In this document: positions 54,986-64,000 of the stretch, one piece after another
How positions within the stretch are numbered: the stretch's first letter is position 1
Layout: every line of letters begins with the position of its first letter
From: Tropicibacter naphthalenivorans
GTDB lineage: Bacteria > Pseudomonadota > Alphaproteobacteria > Rhodobacterales > Rhodobacteraceae
Reading direction: 5' to 3'
Length of the DNA: 64,000 bases
Assembly: GCF_900176475.1 (NCBI RefSeq)
Contig: NZ_FWXX01000009.1
Coordinates: 86,493 to 150,492, forward strand
Notes under the pieces: model-generated
Seen by the model: only the letters and a program-made list of their open reading frames with translations
What the model was told of the DNA's origin: nothing
Databases searched by the model: none
Position numbers and translations under genes: made by a program

Positions 54986-55739
54986 TCAGGCTTTTCGTGG
55001 TTGCTGCGGTGCAGGAAAGATTTTGGCCAGCTTGCGGAGGTTCTCGGCGGTGGCAGCGAGGAGGAATTCGTCGTTTGCGCCGCACGGTCCGCGTAATCGT
55101 AGCCGGTTCAGGCCAAGGATCCGTTTGAGGTGGGCGAATAGCATCTCAACCTTCTTCCGCAGTTTCATCGAGATGACGTATTGCTCGGTCTTGGCGATGT
55201 TCCGTGCGACCTGTCGCGCGTCTTCATGTTCCTCGCGGGTGATCTTGCGGGCATCCGCGTTCGGGCAGCATTTTGCCTTGGAGGGGCAAGCCTGGCAGAC
55301 CTCTTTCAGCGCCCGATAGCGCGCTGTTCCCTTGCCGGTCGGCCCCCGGTTCGGGTCGGAATAGGTTCGGCGGAATTGCTTCAGTTCATGTCCCTCAGGG
55401 CAAATGTACTGGTTGTTTTCCGCGTCCCACTCGAAGTCGGCGCGGGTCCACGTCCCGTCATTGCGCCCTGACTTGTCGAATACGGGAATGTGGGGCGCGA
55501 TCTTTCGCTCGACCAGCCAGCCCAGCATCGGCGCGGTGCCATAGGCGGTGTCCGCGATGAGCCGCTCTGGGTGGAGGCCAAACCTGGCCTTCACGCGCTT
55601 GAGCATGGTCTTGGTGGAGCCCACTTCAGCCTGCCGGATGGACCGTGTCGCTTCCACGTCCACGATGACGCCGTGGTCCGTATCGATCAGGTAGGTGTCG
55701 GAATAGCTGAAGAATGCCGGACCCTTGCGGGCTGCGGTC
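54986..55739 (-). pseudogene. IS1182-family transposase, C-terminal fragment
   Basis: The frame reads TAARKGPAFFSYSDTYLIDTDHG, DVEATRSIRQAEVG, RLIADTAYGTAPMLGWL, IPVFDKSGRNDGT and YICPEGHELKQF. Conserved Cys follow (CQACPSKAKCCPNADAR), then the C-terminal RKKVEMLFAHLKRILGL. This is the DDE transposase of IS1182-type elements. The N-terminal part is missing because the end of an IS3 element abuts it at 55740. The fragment is not functional. Confidence 0.85.
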
Positions 55740-55860
55740 TGAACCGCCCCGGGTCTGCCGGAGGCTGATTGTCGTTAGTTACGCCGCGATGTCTACGGTT
55801 TCCAGAACTGCGTAGAAGTTGGCCTCTGCCTCGGCTGGCGGGATATTCCCGATGGGCATC
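55740..55860 (-). mobile_element. IS3-family element terminus with orfB C-terminal fragment
   Basis: The plus strand from 55740 reads TGAACCGCCCCGGG, a terminal inverted repeat of the common IS3 group with orfB ends of this type. The minus-strand frame MPIGNIPPAEAEANFY ending DIAA at the stop codon (55779-55781) is the orfB C-terminus. The rest of the element is absent; after about 55860 the sequence belongs to a carboxymuconolactone decarboxylase gene. The element inserted into the IS1182 transposase and was later truncated. Confidence 0.7.
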
Positions 55861-55862
55861 TT

Positions 55863-56144
55863 TTGCCGGGCATGGCGGATACGGTGATCGATATGGCCTA
55901 TGATCGTTTTTATGCGCGGCCCGGGCTCGATCTCAAAAGCCGCTACATAGCGACCATTGCCGCGTTGACGGCGATGGGTGCGCAGACGGCACCGCAACTT
56001 CGGATCAATATCGAGGCGGGCCTGAAGGTCGGTCTGACCGAGACTGAGATCGCAGAAACTATCTGGCAAATGGCGCTCTACGGTGGGCTGCCAGCCGCGG
56101 TCAATGCGCTGAACACCCTTAGAACTCTCCGCTCTGAAGGGTGA
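55863..56144 (+). pseudogene. Carboxymuconolactone decarboxylase-family protein, 5' truncated
   Basis: About 93 residues remain: YDRFYARPGLDLKSRYIATIAAL, then QLRINIEAGLKVGLTETEIAETIWQMALYGGLPAAVNAL. This is the CMD/AhpD-like helical fold. The usual N-terminal part is cut off at the IS3 remnant junction and no ribosome-binding site is evident. It may still make a protein from a TTG but is probably decayed. Confidence 0.6.
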
Positions 56145-56396
56145 CCTATCGCCAACGCCTCAAAGTGTAGAACGCTCGCGGTCTGCTGGCAGATCAAGCT
56201 TTGCTTTGACAGAAAGTCACGTCCGTGAAGAACTGGTCTGCAGAAGCAGCCCGCGTCATCGACACTTTCAGGCAATGGCCGGAAGGGGCCGAGAAAGACG
56301 TCTACCGTATGTGAGCACGCGCTTCTAGCGTTGAGCCGCCGCAAGTCCGCTCTCGGCCCTTCCACGAACTTAGTGCCCCGCGTTCGTTCTTACAGG

Positions 56397-56549
56397 TTGA
56401 CGCAAGCGGAGATGCAGACGCCGTGCGGTAAGCCCTCGTGGCTCGTCATCCATCAGGACATCAAGGGCGCTCCCGCGACGCGCGCGATCGCTGATGCCAT
56501 CCTGAGCATCTTCAGGCCAGAGGCTGCTAGACAACGGCGCGCTGTTTGA
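56397..56549 (+). pseudogene. Possible LysR-type regulator C-terminal scrap
   Basis: The frame LTQAEMQTPCGKPSWLVIHQDIKG, then ATRAIADAILSIF, resembles the last ~45 residues of a LysR substrate-binding domain (the WLVxHxDL...RAxxDFL pattern). No N-terminal HTH precedes it. It is a remnant at best. Confidence 0.4.
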
Positions 56550-56604
56550 CCGAAGGCTGCTTTGGTCCTACGCTACGCGCGTCATCCTTCCAGAGAGATC
56601 CGTC

Positions 56605-57438
56605 GTGTCTATGCAAGACAAAAACGGCCGCAAGGACCAAGTGACCATTCGGTCGCGCCCGGAACTTTATGGCATCGAAACGCTGTCTGCGCATTACGTG
56701 AAACAGAGCTTCAAGCCCCATGCCCATGACGAATACCTTTTCGGGGTGATCGACGGCGGGGTTCATGCGGTCTGGTGTCGGGGCGAGATCCACCAGGTGC
56801 CGCGTGGGTCTGTGGTAACGATGCGGCCCGGAGATATCCACCATGGTGGCGCTAGCAGCGAGGTGGGTTGGCGGCAACGGATGCTTTACATCCCCGAGCC
56901 CGGGATGCGCGCTTTGGTCGAGGACTTGACCGGCCATGCCCCTACGGGGACGCTGGATTTCGGAGCAGCGTTTCACGCGCGACCCGATCTGGCCCGGAGG
57001 TTCGCTCTATTGCACGAGGCGCTGCATTCGTTGGATCAGCGTCTCGCGCGCGACGTGGCACTGGACGCGCTACTGGGGGCACTGATGCGCGAACTGGCCC
57101 CGCAGAGCGTTTCACCTGTTCAGGCGGCGGATGGGCGGATTGCGGATGCAATCGAATTTCTCGATGCCCAGATCGAGGAGGATGTGTCGCTTGGCGATCT
57201 GTGCCGGATCACCGGCCTGCGCCGCAGGCAGACGATCGACGCCTTCCGACGCGCCACGGGCCTGCCGCCCCATGCGTGGCACCTGCAGAGAAAGGTCTTG
57301 CGGGTCAAACGCCTGCTCCGGGACGGCCAGACCCCGGCACAGGCCGCAGCACAGGCGGGCTTTGCCGACCAAAGCCACATGGGGCGGCATTTCCGCGCCA
57401 TCGTCGGCGTGACGCCTTCGACGTTTGCCAAGAGCTGA
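56605..57438 (+). CDS. AraC-family transcriptional regulator
   Basis: The protein has 277 residues from a GTG at 56605; an ATG two codons later is equally possible. An N-terminal cupin-type sensor (HAHDEYLFGVIDGG, PGDIHHG) precedes two HTH motifs in the C-terminal ~100 residues (SLGDLCRITGLRRRQTIDAFRRATGLPPHAW and AAAQAGFADQSHMGRHFRAIVGVTP). It probably controls the downstream DMT transporter gene, a common pairing. The inducer is unknown. Confidence 0.9.
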   Translation: MSMQDKNGRKDQVTIRSRPELYGIETLSAHYVKQSFKPHAHDEYLFGVIDGGVHAVWCRGEIHQVPRGSVVTMRPGDIHHGGASSEVGWRQRMLYIPEPGMRALVEDLTGHAPTGTLDFGAAFHARPDLARRFALLHEALHSLDQRLARDVALDALLGALMRELAPQSVSPVQAADGRIADAIEFLDAQIEEDVSLGDLCRITGLRRRQTIDAFRRATGLPPHAWHLQRKVLRVKRLLRDGQTPAQAAAQAGFADQSHMGRHFRAIVGVTPSTFAKS

Positions 57439-57515
57439 GATCGCGTTTTCGTTCTATATCGCCGCCCACCGTCCGGCCTATTGCGCTCTCATCTCACGTG
57501 AGACAGGAGGCCAAG

Positions 57516-58413
57516 GTGACGGTATCAGAGAATTTCAATGCACGGCGCACGTCTCTTTGGGCGGATCTCGCGGTGTTGGGCGTGGCCTTGGTCTGGGGGG
57601 CGAGCTACCCGGTGGCAAAGGGGGCGTTGGCCTATCTGCCCGTGCTTGTGCTGATCTTTTACCGCTTTAGCCTGACGGCTGTGGTCATGGGCATCGTGGC
57701 CTGCCGAGACCTACGCGCGGCCCCGTGGCGCGACCTGCGGGCCGGGGTGATTTTGGGTGCGATCCTTTGTGCCATCTTCCTTGCGGAAACATGGGGCGTG
57801 TCACTGACAACGGCGACCAATACGGCGCTGATCATCTCGCTCTGCACGATTTTCACACCATTTCTTGAATATGGCCTGCTGCGTCGTCTGCCCCCCACTG
57901 GGCGTAATGGCCGGGGCGGTGGTCGCGGTTCTGGGTGTCTTGGTGCTTTCGGGCGGCTTGGGCGCGCTCGGTGTGGGGGACCTGCTGGTGCTTTTTGCGG
58001 CGAGCCTGCGAGCGGTGATGGTGGTCTCGACCAAGCGCCTGATGGATGGCAGTGGCCTGTCCTCTGTCGCGTTCACGGCAGTTCAGGCCGCGGCGGTCGC
58101 GGCGCTGACGGGAGCGTTGCTCTGGGTGCGATTCGGCACGGCGGGCCTCATCGTTCAGGCCAACCTTGCGGCTTGGGGCGCGGTAGCCTTTCTTTCGCTG
58201 TTCTGCACCATCGGAGCTTTTTACGTCCAGAACGCCGCGGTGCGCCGAACCAGCCCCACACGGGTGAGCTTCCTGATGGGCACGGAGCCGCTCTTTGGCT
58301 TTGTCCTTGCCTGGATGCTTTTGTCAGAACCTGCCACCCCATCGTTAATTCTCGGCGCAGCGCTTATCGTTTCGGGCACTTTCCTCGGCCTTTGGGTCGA
58401 AAGACGCCGCTGA
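57516..58413 (+). pseudogene. EamA/DMT-family transporter with a frameshift
   Basis: A GTG at 57516 follows AGGAGG. The first part encodes LAVLGVALVWGASYPVAKGAL and AETWGVSLTTATNTALIISL in one frame up to about 57890. The rest continues one frame over: PPLGVMAGAVVAVLGVLVLSGG, SVAFTAVQAAAVAAL, RRTSPTRVSFLMGTEPLFGFVLAW. Together they make a normal ten-helix EamA protein of about 298 residues. The shift lies in a run of six C at 57891-57896; five would restore the frame. It is either an inactivating mutation or a sequence error. An AraC regulator precedes it. Confidence 0.82.
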
Positions 58414-59014
58414 CGCCCGCAAGGCCTGAAAAAGCGCCAATCACAACAAGCGGCGGCTCACAGTCGACGCACGACGCAGGGACGGCAATCGCAACGCGAC
58501 CGGGCCCGTTTCGCCCGTGGCCCGATACGTTAACCTGAGTGAGTACGTCTCGGATACCTGTCTCGTGGACGCCGCGCTGCATCGCCTGTCATCTCGGCCA
58601 GGGCAGGGTTGACCGATTTTGACGGACATGCTGTTCTCGGAGCCTCTACGCGGTTCGGCAACTACCTTCGCATTGCCGACCTTGGCCGATCAGAAATGCT
58701 ACGGGATGCCTCGAAAGTCCGGTCTGGTGAAGCTGCAGTGCGGAGTTTGATGACGGGATAAAGGTCCGCAATGGGCCGGGAACGCCATGTTACCCTGCCA
58801 TGGGGGCTCGCCGCTGCACCGCTCCATGACCGCTCCGAGCCTATGGTTGCCATGCTTGGTGAACACCGCGAACAGAGTGCGATCAGAACGACACGCTTTG
58901 CCTTTCTGTATGGTAAAACACAGTGTACCAATAGGACAGTTTTGTCGACGCGGAACTGTCGAGTCTTTGCCTTCATAACCCAAGTGTGTGGGTATTCCCA
59001 AGAAAGGGGGCGTC
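58414..59014. other. Intergenic stretch without a recognisable gene
   Basis: Only short frames without family motifs are present. The 3' part must hold the promoter of the 59015-61008 gene pair; GAAAGGGGG just before 59015 is its ribosome-binding site. Confidence 0.4.
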
Positions 59015-59707
59015 TTGAGAAAATCTTATGGGGCGACCGTTTGGAACGCGTTGCGAGAATATGGTGTATGGCACCCAGGCTCAGACATTCAACTGGGAGA
59101 CTTTGGTCATATCGCGGATGGGTGTTTTGTGCGGGAAGGCAATATCTGCGAAGTCTTGGATGCTAAGCTTGGTGAGACCCGATCATCCAAGTGGGACGAC
59201 GTTTTCCTTACGTCGCAGCACGGGTTTGAAGTTAAGGGTGAAGGTGCAGCACCTGCGGACGGTTCGTTTGAAATCGGGTTTGGCCAGAAGGCAGGTGTGG
59301 TCCTGGCCGCAGCAACCGTTAAGACAAAGAGCATTGTAGACCTTGATGATTTGAACGATTACATCGCCCGGTTTTCCAACTGGAAATCGACTTTCCGCAT
59401 TGTGACCACGGTGCGCCGCTGCAAATCATACGCGGTGTTTGCGACATCCAAACGCGGAGGAGCGCTTTGCTTCTCGGCCCCGAGTCCAATTTTGAACCGG
59501 TTCCACCTTGGGGATGCCGGTGTGTCGGGACAGATTACCATCAATGGCGCTACCGGCTTGAACCTGCGCGGATCAAACGGGGCGGTATCTGTACAACTGC
59601 ACCGTCGTGCCCGATGGGGAAGTACCTTGAAACAACTCGAAACCGGTGCCCAAGAAGAGCCTATCGATCGGCTCGTTCCCGAGATTTCTCCCGTGGAACC
59701 CGAATGA
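59015..59707 (+). CDS. Unknown protein coupled to a putative metalloprotease
   Basis: The protein has 230 residues. The start is a TTG at 59015 placed after AAAGGGGG; a GTG at 58988 is in frame but has no such site. It begins RKSYGATVWNALREYGVWHPGSDIQLGDFG, then GCFVREGNICEVL. A beta-rich middle follows (GFGQKAGVVLAAATVKTKSIVDL) with a late Gly-rich segment (GQITINGATGLNLRGSNGAVSV). There is no signal peptide. No family is recognised. Its stop overlaps the next gene's ATG (ATGA), so the two products are made together. The size, amphipathic beta content and protease partner recall pore-forming protein/protease pairs, but this is speculative. Confidence 0.65.
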   Translation: MRKSYGATVWNALREYGVWHPGSDIQLGDFGHIADGCFVREGNICEVLDAKLGETRSSKWDDVFLTSQHGFEVKGEGAAPADGSFEIGFGQKAGVVLAAATVKTKSIVDLDDLNDYIARFSNWKSTFRIVTTVRRCKSYAVFATSKRGGALCFSAPSPILNRFHLGDAGVSGQITINGATGLNLRGSNGAVSVQLHRRARWGSTLKQLETGAQEEPIDRLVPEISPVEPE

Positions 59708-61008
59708 CCTCTGGCGATTGGGCGAGCGTCGAGGAGCGCATTGCCCAAATACAGCTCAACGCTTTTGAAAACATGGGCCTGTCTCCGCCGGATATCCTGC
59801 ATGAATTCGCCAGACGGCGGCAGGAGATCGTGCGTTTTTCCGCGGCGCGTCCGGGCTATCTCGGCTCTCGGATCCCCCAGACGCCCGACTGGGATCACTA
59901 CATCGAACGCAACCTTCGCAAACGGTACAATGTCCCCACACCGACCCCTTTTCAGGATCCCTATTTGTACAGCTATCTGTCCGATGTCTGGGGCTACTAT
60001 CGGGCAAGGATTTACGCGGAGGATGCATTTGCATCCGATCTGGTTCTGGCGACCGCGCCGACGGGCCGATTCAACGCGCTGGCCATTCCCGGCACTGACA
60101 AGAACGGCATATTGATCGAAGACGGGCTGCTGCACTTCGCGCGCGAGTTTGTCAAACTGACCAGCGAAATCCTGTATGTGCGGGCAGGCAAGAATTTCGA
60201 GGTGGTGGACCCCGGTCCTGCCCTGCAACGGCGGATTGGAGCACACGTCCTCCAGATCGACAGCCTGATTGATCTGACATTGGGCTATCTCGTTGACGGC
60301 TATATAACTCCTCCCAAACCCAGCGATTTTGATCTGGACGACCAGCCGGGCGGCGACATCCACAATGTCATCTTCCATGGCTTTGTCGTGTTTGTGCTCG
60401 AACATGAACTCCATCACCTGATTGCGGAACCCCAAGGGCTTCACGTCCTGCCGTCCCTCGAAACCAGCTTCGATGCGATGTGGCAGACATTTGAGCAAGA
60501 CGTCATCCCGCATTTAAGCACAAAAGTGGATAAGGAGGTGATCCGGTCACTTCATGCACAACATCAGGAAGAAATCTTAGCCGATTATCGGGCGATGAAT
60601 CGATTGCTTGCGCTCGGCCGCATCGACCATTTGGTTTGGCCCTTGCTGGATGGCGGAATGCTGTTTTTTCACATGGCTGAATTAATAAGATGGGTGACAC
60701 TCAAGATTGAAGACCCTGAACGTCTGATCCTTGAGCAAAAGATTGACGGCCGCTGGCTAACGATTTCCGCCATCCTTCATCAGGAAAGTCATCCCTATCC
60801 CTTGTTGAGACGTTCCGGCGTCATTGCCCGTACCAAGGCACACAACGTACCTTACGCGGAGCTTCTGATCGAACGTGAAAAACGGTTGATCCAGCTCTTT
60901 AATGCGATACGCCTCCGCTTCAACCAACGACATCAGGATCTGCCGTTGCCACAGCACATCAATCGGAAATGGCGTATCGCAGAAAAGGCTCTCTTTGGGT
61001 CGACCTAA
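59704..61008 (+). CDS. Putative HExxH metalloprotease-like protein
   Basis: The protein has 434 residues. VLEHELHHLI contains a HExxH zinc motif (His 234, Glu 235, His 238). About 50 residues later EEILADYRAM supplies an E-x-x-A-D segment (290-294), the usual third ligand region of gluzincin-type peptidases. The N-terminal ~200 residues have no recognised domain; the C-terminal part is helical (IEREKRLIQLFNAIRLRF). There is no signal peptide, so it acts in the cytosol. The upstream gene overlaps by 4 bp and is its likely partner or substrate. Confidence 0.65.
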   Translation: MTSGDWASVEERIAQIQLNAFENMGLSPPDILHEFARRRQEIVRFSAARPGYLGSRIPQTPDWDHYIERNLRKRYNVPTPTPFQDPYLYSYLSDVWGYYRARIYAEDAFASDLVLATAPTGRFNALAIPGTDKNGILIEDGLLHFAREFVKLTSEILYVRAGKNFEVVDPGPALQRRIGAHVLQIDSLIDLTLGYLVDGYITPPKPSDFDLDDQPGGDIHNVIFHGFVVFVLEHELHHLIAEPQGLHVLPSLETSFDAMWQTFEQDVIPHLSTKVDKEVIRSLHAQHQEEILADYRAMNRLLALGRIDHLVWPLLDGGMLFFHMAELIRWVTLKIEDPERLILEQKIDGRWLTISAILHQESHPYPLLRRSGVIARTKAHNVPYAELLIEREKRLIQLFNAIRLRFNQRHQDLPLPQHINRKWRIAEKALFGST

Positions 61009-61613
61009 CTATTCAAAATGGGAAGCGTTTGCTCGCCTCTGTTCTGAGCCGACCTCGGGCCGCATGGGCTCGCTCTTGTAAGGTGCGAGGACTGGATGCA
61101 GGAGAGCAATGTGCCCTGCTGCCGGTTTCGTCCGCGTTGCTGATCTCGCCTGCAAGGCCATGCTGCACAATGCCTCCAATGTCCGGAATGACGGGCTGCT
61201 GCGCAGCGTAGTGGTAGGATGTCGAGCGGTCACTTTGGGCCGTTTGTGTTACGTCGCCGAGTTCGGCGGGGGCGAGTTAAGCGAAGGTGCTATCGATAAA
61301 GCCCCGGAAGGGACGAGGAGAAAAAGCAGATCGCTGACTTCCTGATTGCGCTGATGACGGAGAAGAAGGCTTCGGCCTGTTCTTCTTGAGCAAACGCGAT
61401 ATTCATGCACGGGATTGGATCCGCATCGAAGGCTTGTATCATTCGACACGTCGGAATTCGTAGTTGAGCAATGTACGTCCGTTGACGTTCTACTGTGGCC
61501 GGCCGACGCTCCTTCACCCGCTGCGATGCAGCGTCACTTTTTGTTGACAGCTGCCCTTAGGGAAGTCAGCCTCAACCCAATTTTCTTGGATTTATTAATG
61601 TTTGGGGTGTGTC
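61009..61613. other. Intergenic stretch without a recognisable gene
   Basis: Only short frames without motifs are seen. The distal part is the leader of the RTX/VCBS adhesin gene, with an AT-rich segment near 61580-61600. Confidence 0.4.
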
Positions 61614-64000
61614 ATGGCTGGCAAAGCATTTGGAAAAACGAAAACGGTTGGCAATCCGGTGACCGGGACGGATGAAGACAACGTCATCGATACATCGGCA
61701 AATACCGACAGCACCAAGATCAACGGCGGGGATGGCAAAGATAGCATCATCGGGACGGTCGCGGCTGACCGCGTGAATGCCGGGGATGGGGACGATACCG
61801 TCTTTGGCGGGGCGGGCGACGATATCCTGTTTGGCAATGACGGCGAGGATACGGCTGTTTTTTCCGGGTCGATCGTCGATTACGTTTGGAACTGGTCCAA
61901 GGGCAATACGCTGAACGTGTCAGGGGCTGACGGGGACGACCAACTCAAGCATTTCGAATATCTCCAGTTCGACGATTTCACCTATTCGGTGGACGGGAAT
62001 AACCGGCCCTTGGCGTTGCTGCGCAGTGCTTCGGTGACCGAAGAGAATACTGCGCTGGTCTTGTCGGTGGATATCTATGACTTTGACGGTGATGCGATTT
62101 CCGTGGTCAGCGCCACCTCGACCCGTGGCAGCGTTGTCGCAATCGAAGACCTGACGGCCATCCAGCCGGCAGCCATTGGGACCAGCGAAGGAGTGCAGAT
62201 CGCCTTCGATCCCTTGACGGATTTCGACTATCTCGCCGTCGGGGACAGCACGACCGAGACGATCACGCTGGTGGTGCAAGACAGCGCCGGGAACCAGACG
62301 ACCACGACCTTTGATGTCACCGTGACGGGCAGCAACGATGCACCGACCTTGGCGGCGGGCGCGATGGCCGCCGATGAAGACGGCGCGGCGAGCCTGCTGG
62401 ATCTGGCGGCGCTCGGCGCGGACGTGGACAGTGACAACGACGGGACCACGCTGACCTACAGCGTGACGGGGCAGCCCGCAGCAGGTGTGGCGTCCATCTC
62501 TGGGACCACGCTCAGCTTTGACCCCGGCGCGGACTTCCAAGACCTTGCCGATGGCGAGACCCGCGATGTCACGATCTAAGTCACCGCTACCGATGCGCAC
62601 GGTGCGACGGCTGTGAATGAGGTCACAGTCACGGTGACCGGGACCAACGATGCGCCCACGCTTCAGGCCACCGCGACGAATGCTGTCGAAGATGGCCCGA
62701 GCGTCACCGTCGATCTGGCAGCGCTTGGCGCGGATGTGGACAGCGACGACGACGGCGCGAGCCTGACCTATACGGTCAGCGGCCAACCGGGCGAAGGCGC
62801 GGCGACCATCACCGGCACCACGCTCACCTTCACCCCCGGCGCGGACTTCCAAGACCTCGCCAAAGGCGAAACCCGCGACGTGACGATCCAAGTCACCGCC
62901 ACCGACGCCCACGGGGCGACAGCCGCGAACGACGTCACCGTCACCATCACCGGCACCAACGACGCGCCGACCATCGTTGCAGGCGGGGCCAGCAGCAGCG
63001 GGACCACCATCGACTTTGACAGCGGCAATAACAGCCTCGGGATGAACACCGGCGATTACCGCGAGGGCACCTATACCCAAGACGGCTTTACCGTCGCGTG
63101 GAACGTCGAAAACTATGGCTACAATTACCCGCCCGATGGCAGCGAAGTGCGCGTCAACGACGTGGCCGAGATGCCCGTGCAGGACGTGGACGGCGATGGC
63201 GACAACGAATTCGGTGTCTTCGACGAGGTGCAGGACCAAGAGTTCGAGTATAACTTCGGTTACTTCTACCTCAGCAGCGATGACGGCAGCAAAGTCTCGC
63301 TTCAGGGGTTTGACGTCTTGAACGACGACGGGCTGAACGGCGAACAGAGCCAGGTCCGCCTGTACGGCTTTTCCGGCGATCTGTTCGTCTATGCCGAAAC
63401 CGAAGATGACGGCAGCGACGACTGGTACATCGAGATTTACGACAACGCCAATTCGGTCAATATTTTCACGACCTATGGCGGCACGCGTGCCGATATTTAC
63501 GCTTATTTCCAAGGGATGGACGGGATCAGTGCCTATACCCAGAGCTTTGGCCCTGCCTCGGCAGGTTATGGCAACGGTATCGGCATCGACAACCTCGTGG
63601 TGACGCGCGGCGGCACCGGGCCGGTCATGGACGTGGCCGAACCGCTGGTGGAAACCGACAGCGGACTGACCGCCTCGGGCAGCTTTGACGTGCAGGACGT
63701 GGATGTCTCGGACGTGGTCTCGATCGCTTCGGTCGAGGTGGCGGTGTCCGGGGACAATCCCGGCGTGGCCCCCGATGCGGCGGCCTTGCTGGCGATGTTC
63801 ACCCCGCAAGGCGGCGTTGCGGTGGACGGCAGCGCGGACACGGGCACGGTGGCTTGGGCCTTTGACTCTGGCTCCGAGCCGTTCGACGCGCTGGCCGTGG
63901 GTGAAACCGTGGTTCTGACCTATACGCTGGAGTTGGCCGACGACGCCGCCCCGGCGCTGAGCGTGACCCAAGACGTCACGATCACCATCACCGGCACCAA
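61614..64000 (+). pseudogene. Large RTX/VCBS-repeat surface protein, interrupted by a stop and cut by the window end
   Basis: From the ATG at 61614 the protein has N-terminal RTX nonapeptides (GGDGKDSIIG, AGDGDDTVFGGAGDDILFG). VCBS/cadherin-like repeats follow, with GSNDAPTL and GTNDAPTL junctions and repeated ALGADVDSD and GADFQDLA-GETRDVTI blocks. A TAA at 62577-62579 ends the frame at residue 321, but the same frame then stays open to the window end (about 470 more codons) with more repeats and a novel middle domain (~63000-63620). The paralogous repeat has CAA at that spot (DVTIQVTATDAHG), so a C-to-T change created the stop. Such proteins are exported by type I secretion and act in adhesion or biofilm. 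It may be inactive, or start again downstream. Confidence 0.85.

Noticed and set aside
56868..58538. A single 556-codon frame spanning the AraC and transporter genes
   Set aside because: Its first half is an out-of-frame read of the AraC gene and only its middle part matches the DMT transporter, so it is not one protein.
61920..63971. A 683-codon minus-strand frame
   Set aside because: It is antisense to the VCBS repeat protein; its apparent repeats mirror those of the real gene.

Overview
The window is high-GC chromosomal DNA from an alphaproteobacterium, most likely a marine Rhodobacterales (Roseobacter-type) bacterium. The evidence is the set of conserved housekeeping genes and their family types: a class II adenosylcobalamin-dependent ribonucleotide reductase, a short HisG with HisZ, a PopZ-like DUF2497 protein beside tolC, and small families typical of Rhodobacterales. 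No assignment below family level is attempted.

Layout. (1) 1-6.25 kb is the decayed edge of a genomic island. It holds a SNF2-type helicase cut by the window start, its WYL-family (BrxR/CapW-like) regulator, two tandem small HTH proteins, an IS3 transposase scrap and a tyrosine integrase pseudogene, all next to a tRNA-Cys gene that looks like the integration site. (2) 6.5-37.3 kb is ordinary core chromosome. It carries pcm-tolC-popZ-like, efp, ygfZ, an MsbA-like exporter with a phosphatase, aminotransferases, lolC/lolD, an RTX protein, two lipoprotein cytochromes c, hom, glpX, hisS-hisZ-hisG, yghU, a rhodanese and nrdJ. (3) 37.3-61 kb is a second, mosaic accessory island with lower GC. It holds two TniQ paralogues without transposase partners, a five-gene GTPase/caspase operon, a cluster of secreted and membrane proteins including a probable trypsin-fold protein, nested IS remnants, an AraC regulator, a frameshifted DMT transporter, and an unknown protein translationally coupled to a putative HExxH metalloprotease. 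(4) 61.6-64 kb is a large RTX/VCBS-repeat surface protein broken by an in-frame stop and running off the window.

The most interesting element is the operon at 42.74-49.46 kb: an all-helical GASH-type protein, a DO-GTPase2-like GTPase, a DO-GTPase1-like GTPase, a GAP1-N1 protein ending in an EAD1 adaptor, and a caspase-like peptidase ending in a second EAD1. The genes overlap or nearly touch, which implies stoichiometric expression. The layout fits a nucleotide-switch-controlled conflict (defence/suicide) system in which GTPases and the GAP1 protein sense a threat and recruit the caspase through EAD1-EAD1 contact. The family was predicted computationally (GTPase-centred conflict systems, Aravind group). 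To my knowledge its trigger and substrate are not established, so the mechanism here is inference.

Other leads are the helicase/WYL pair with two perfect palindromes, the paired TniQ genes, the secreted H-D-S protein cluster at 50-53.6 kb, and the 59.0-61.0 kb protein/metalloprotease pair.
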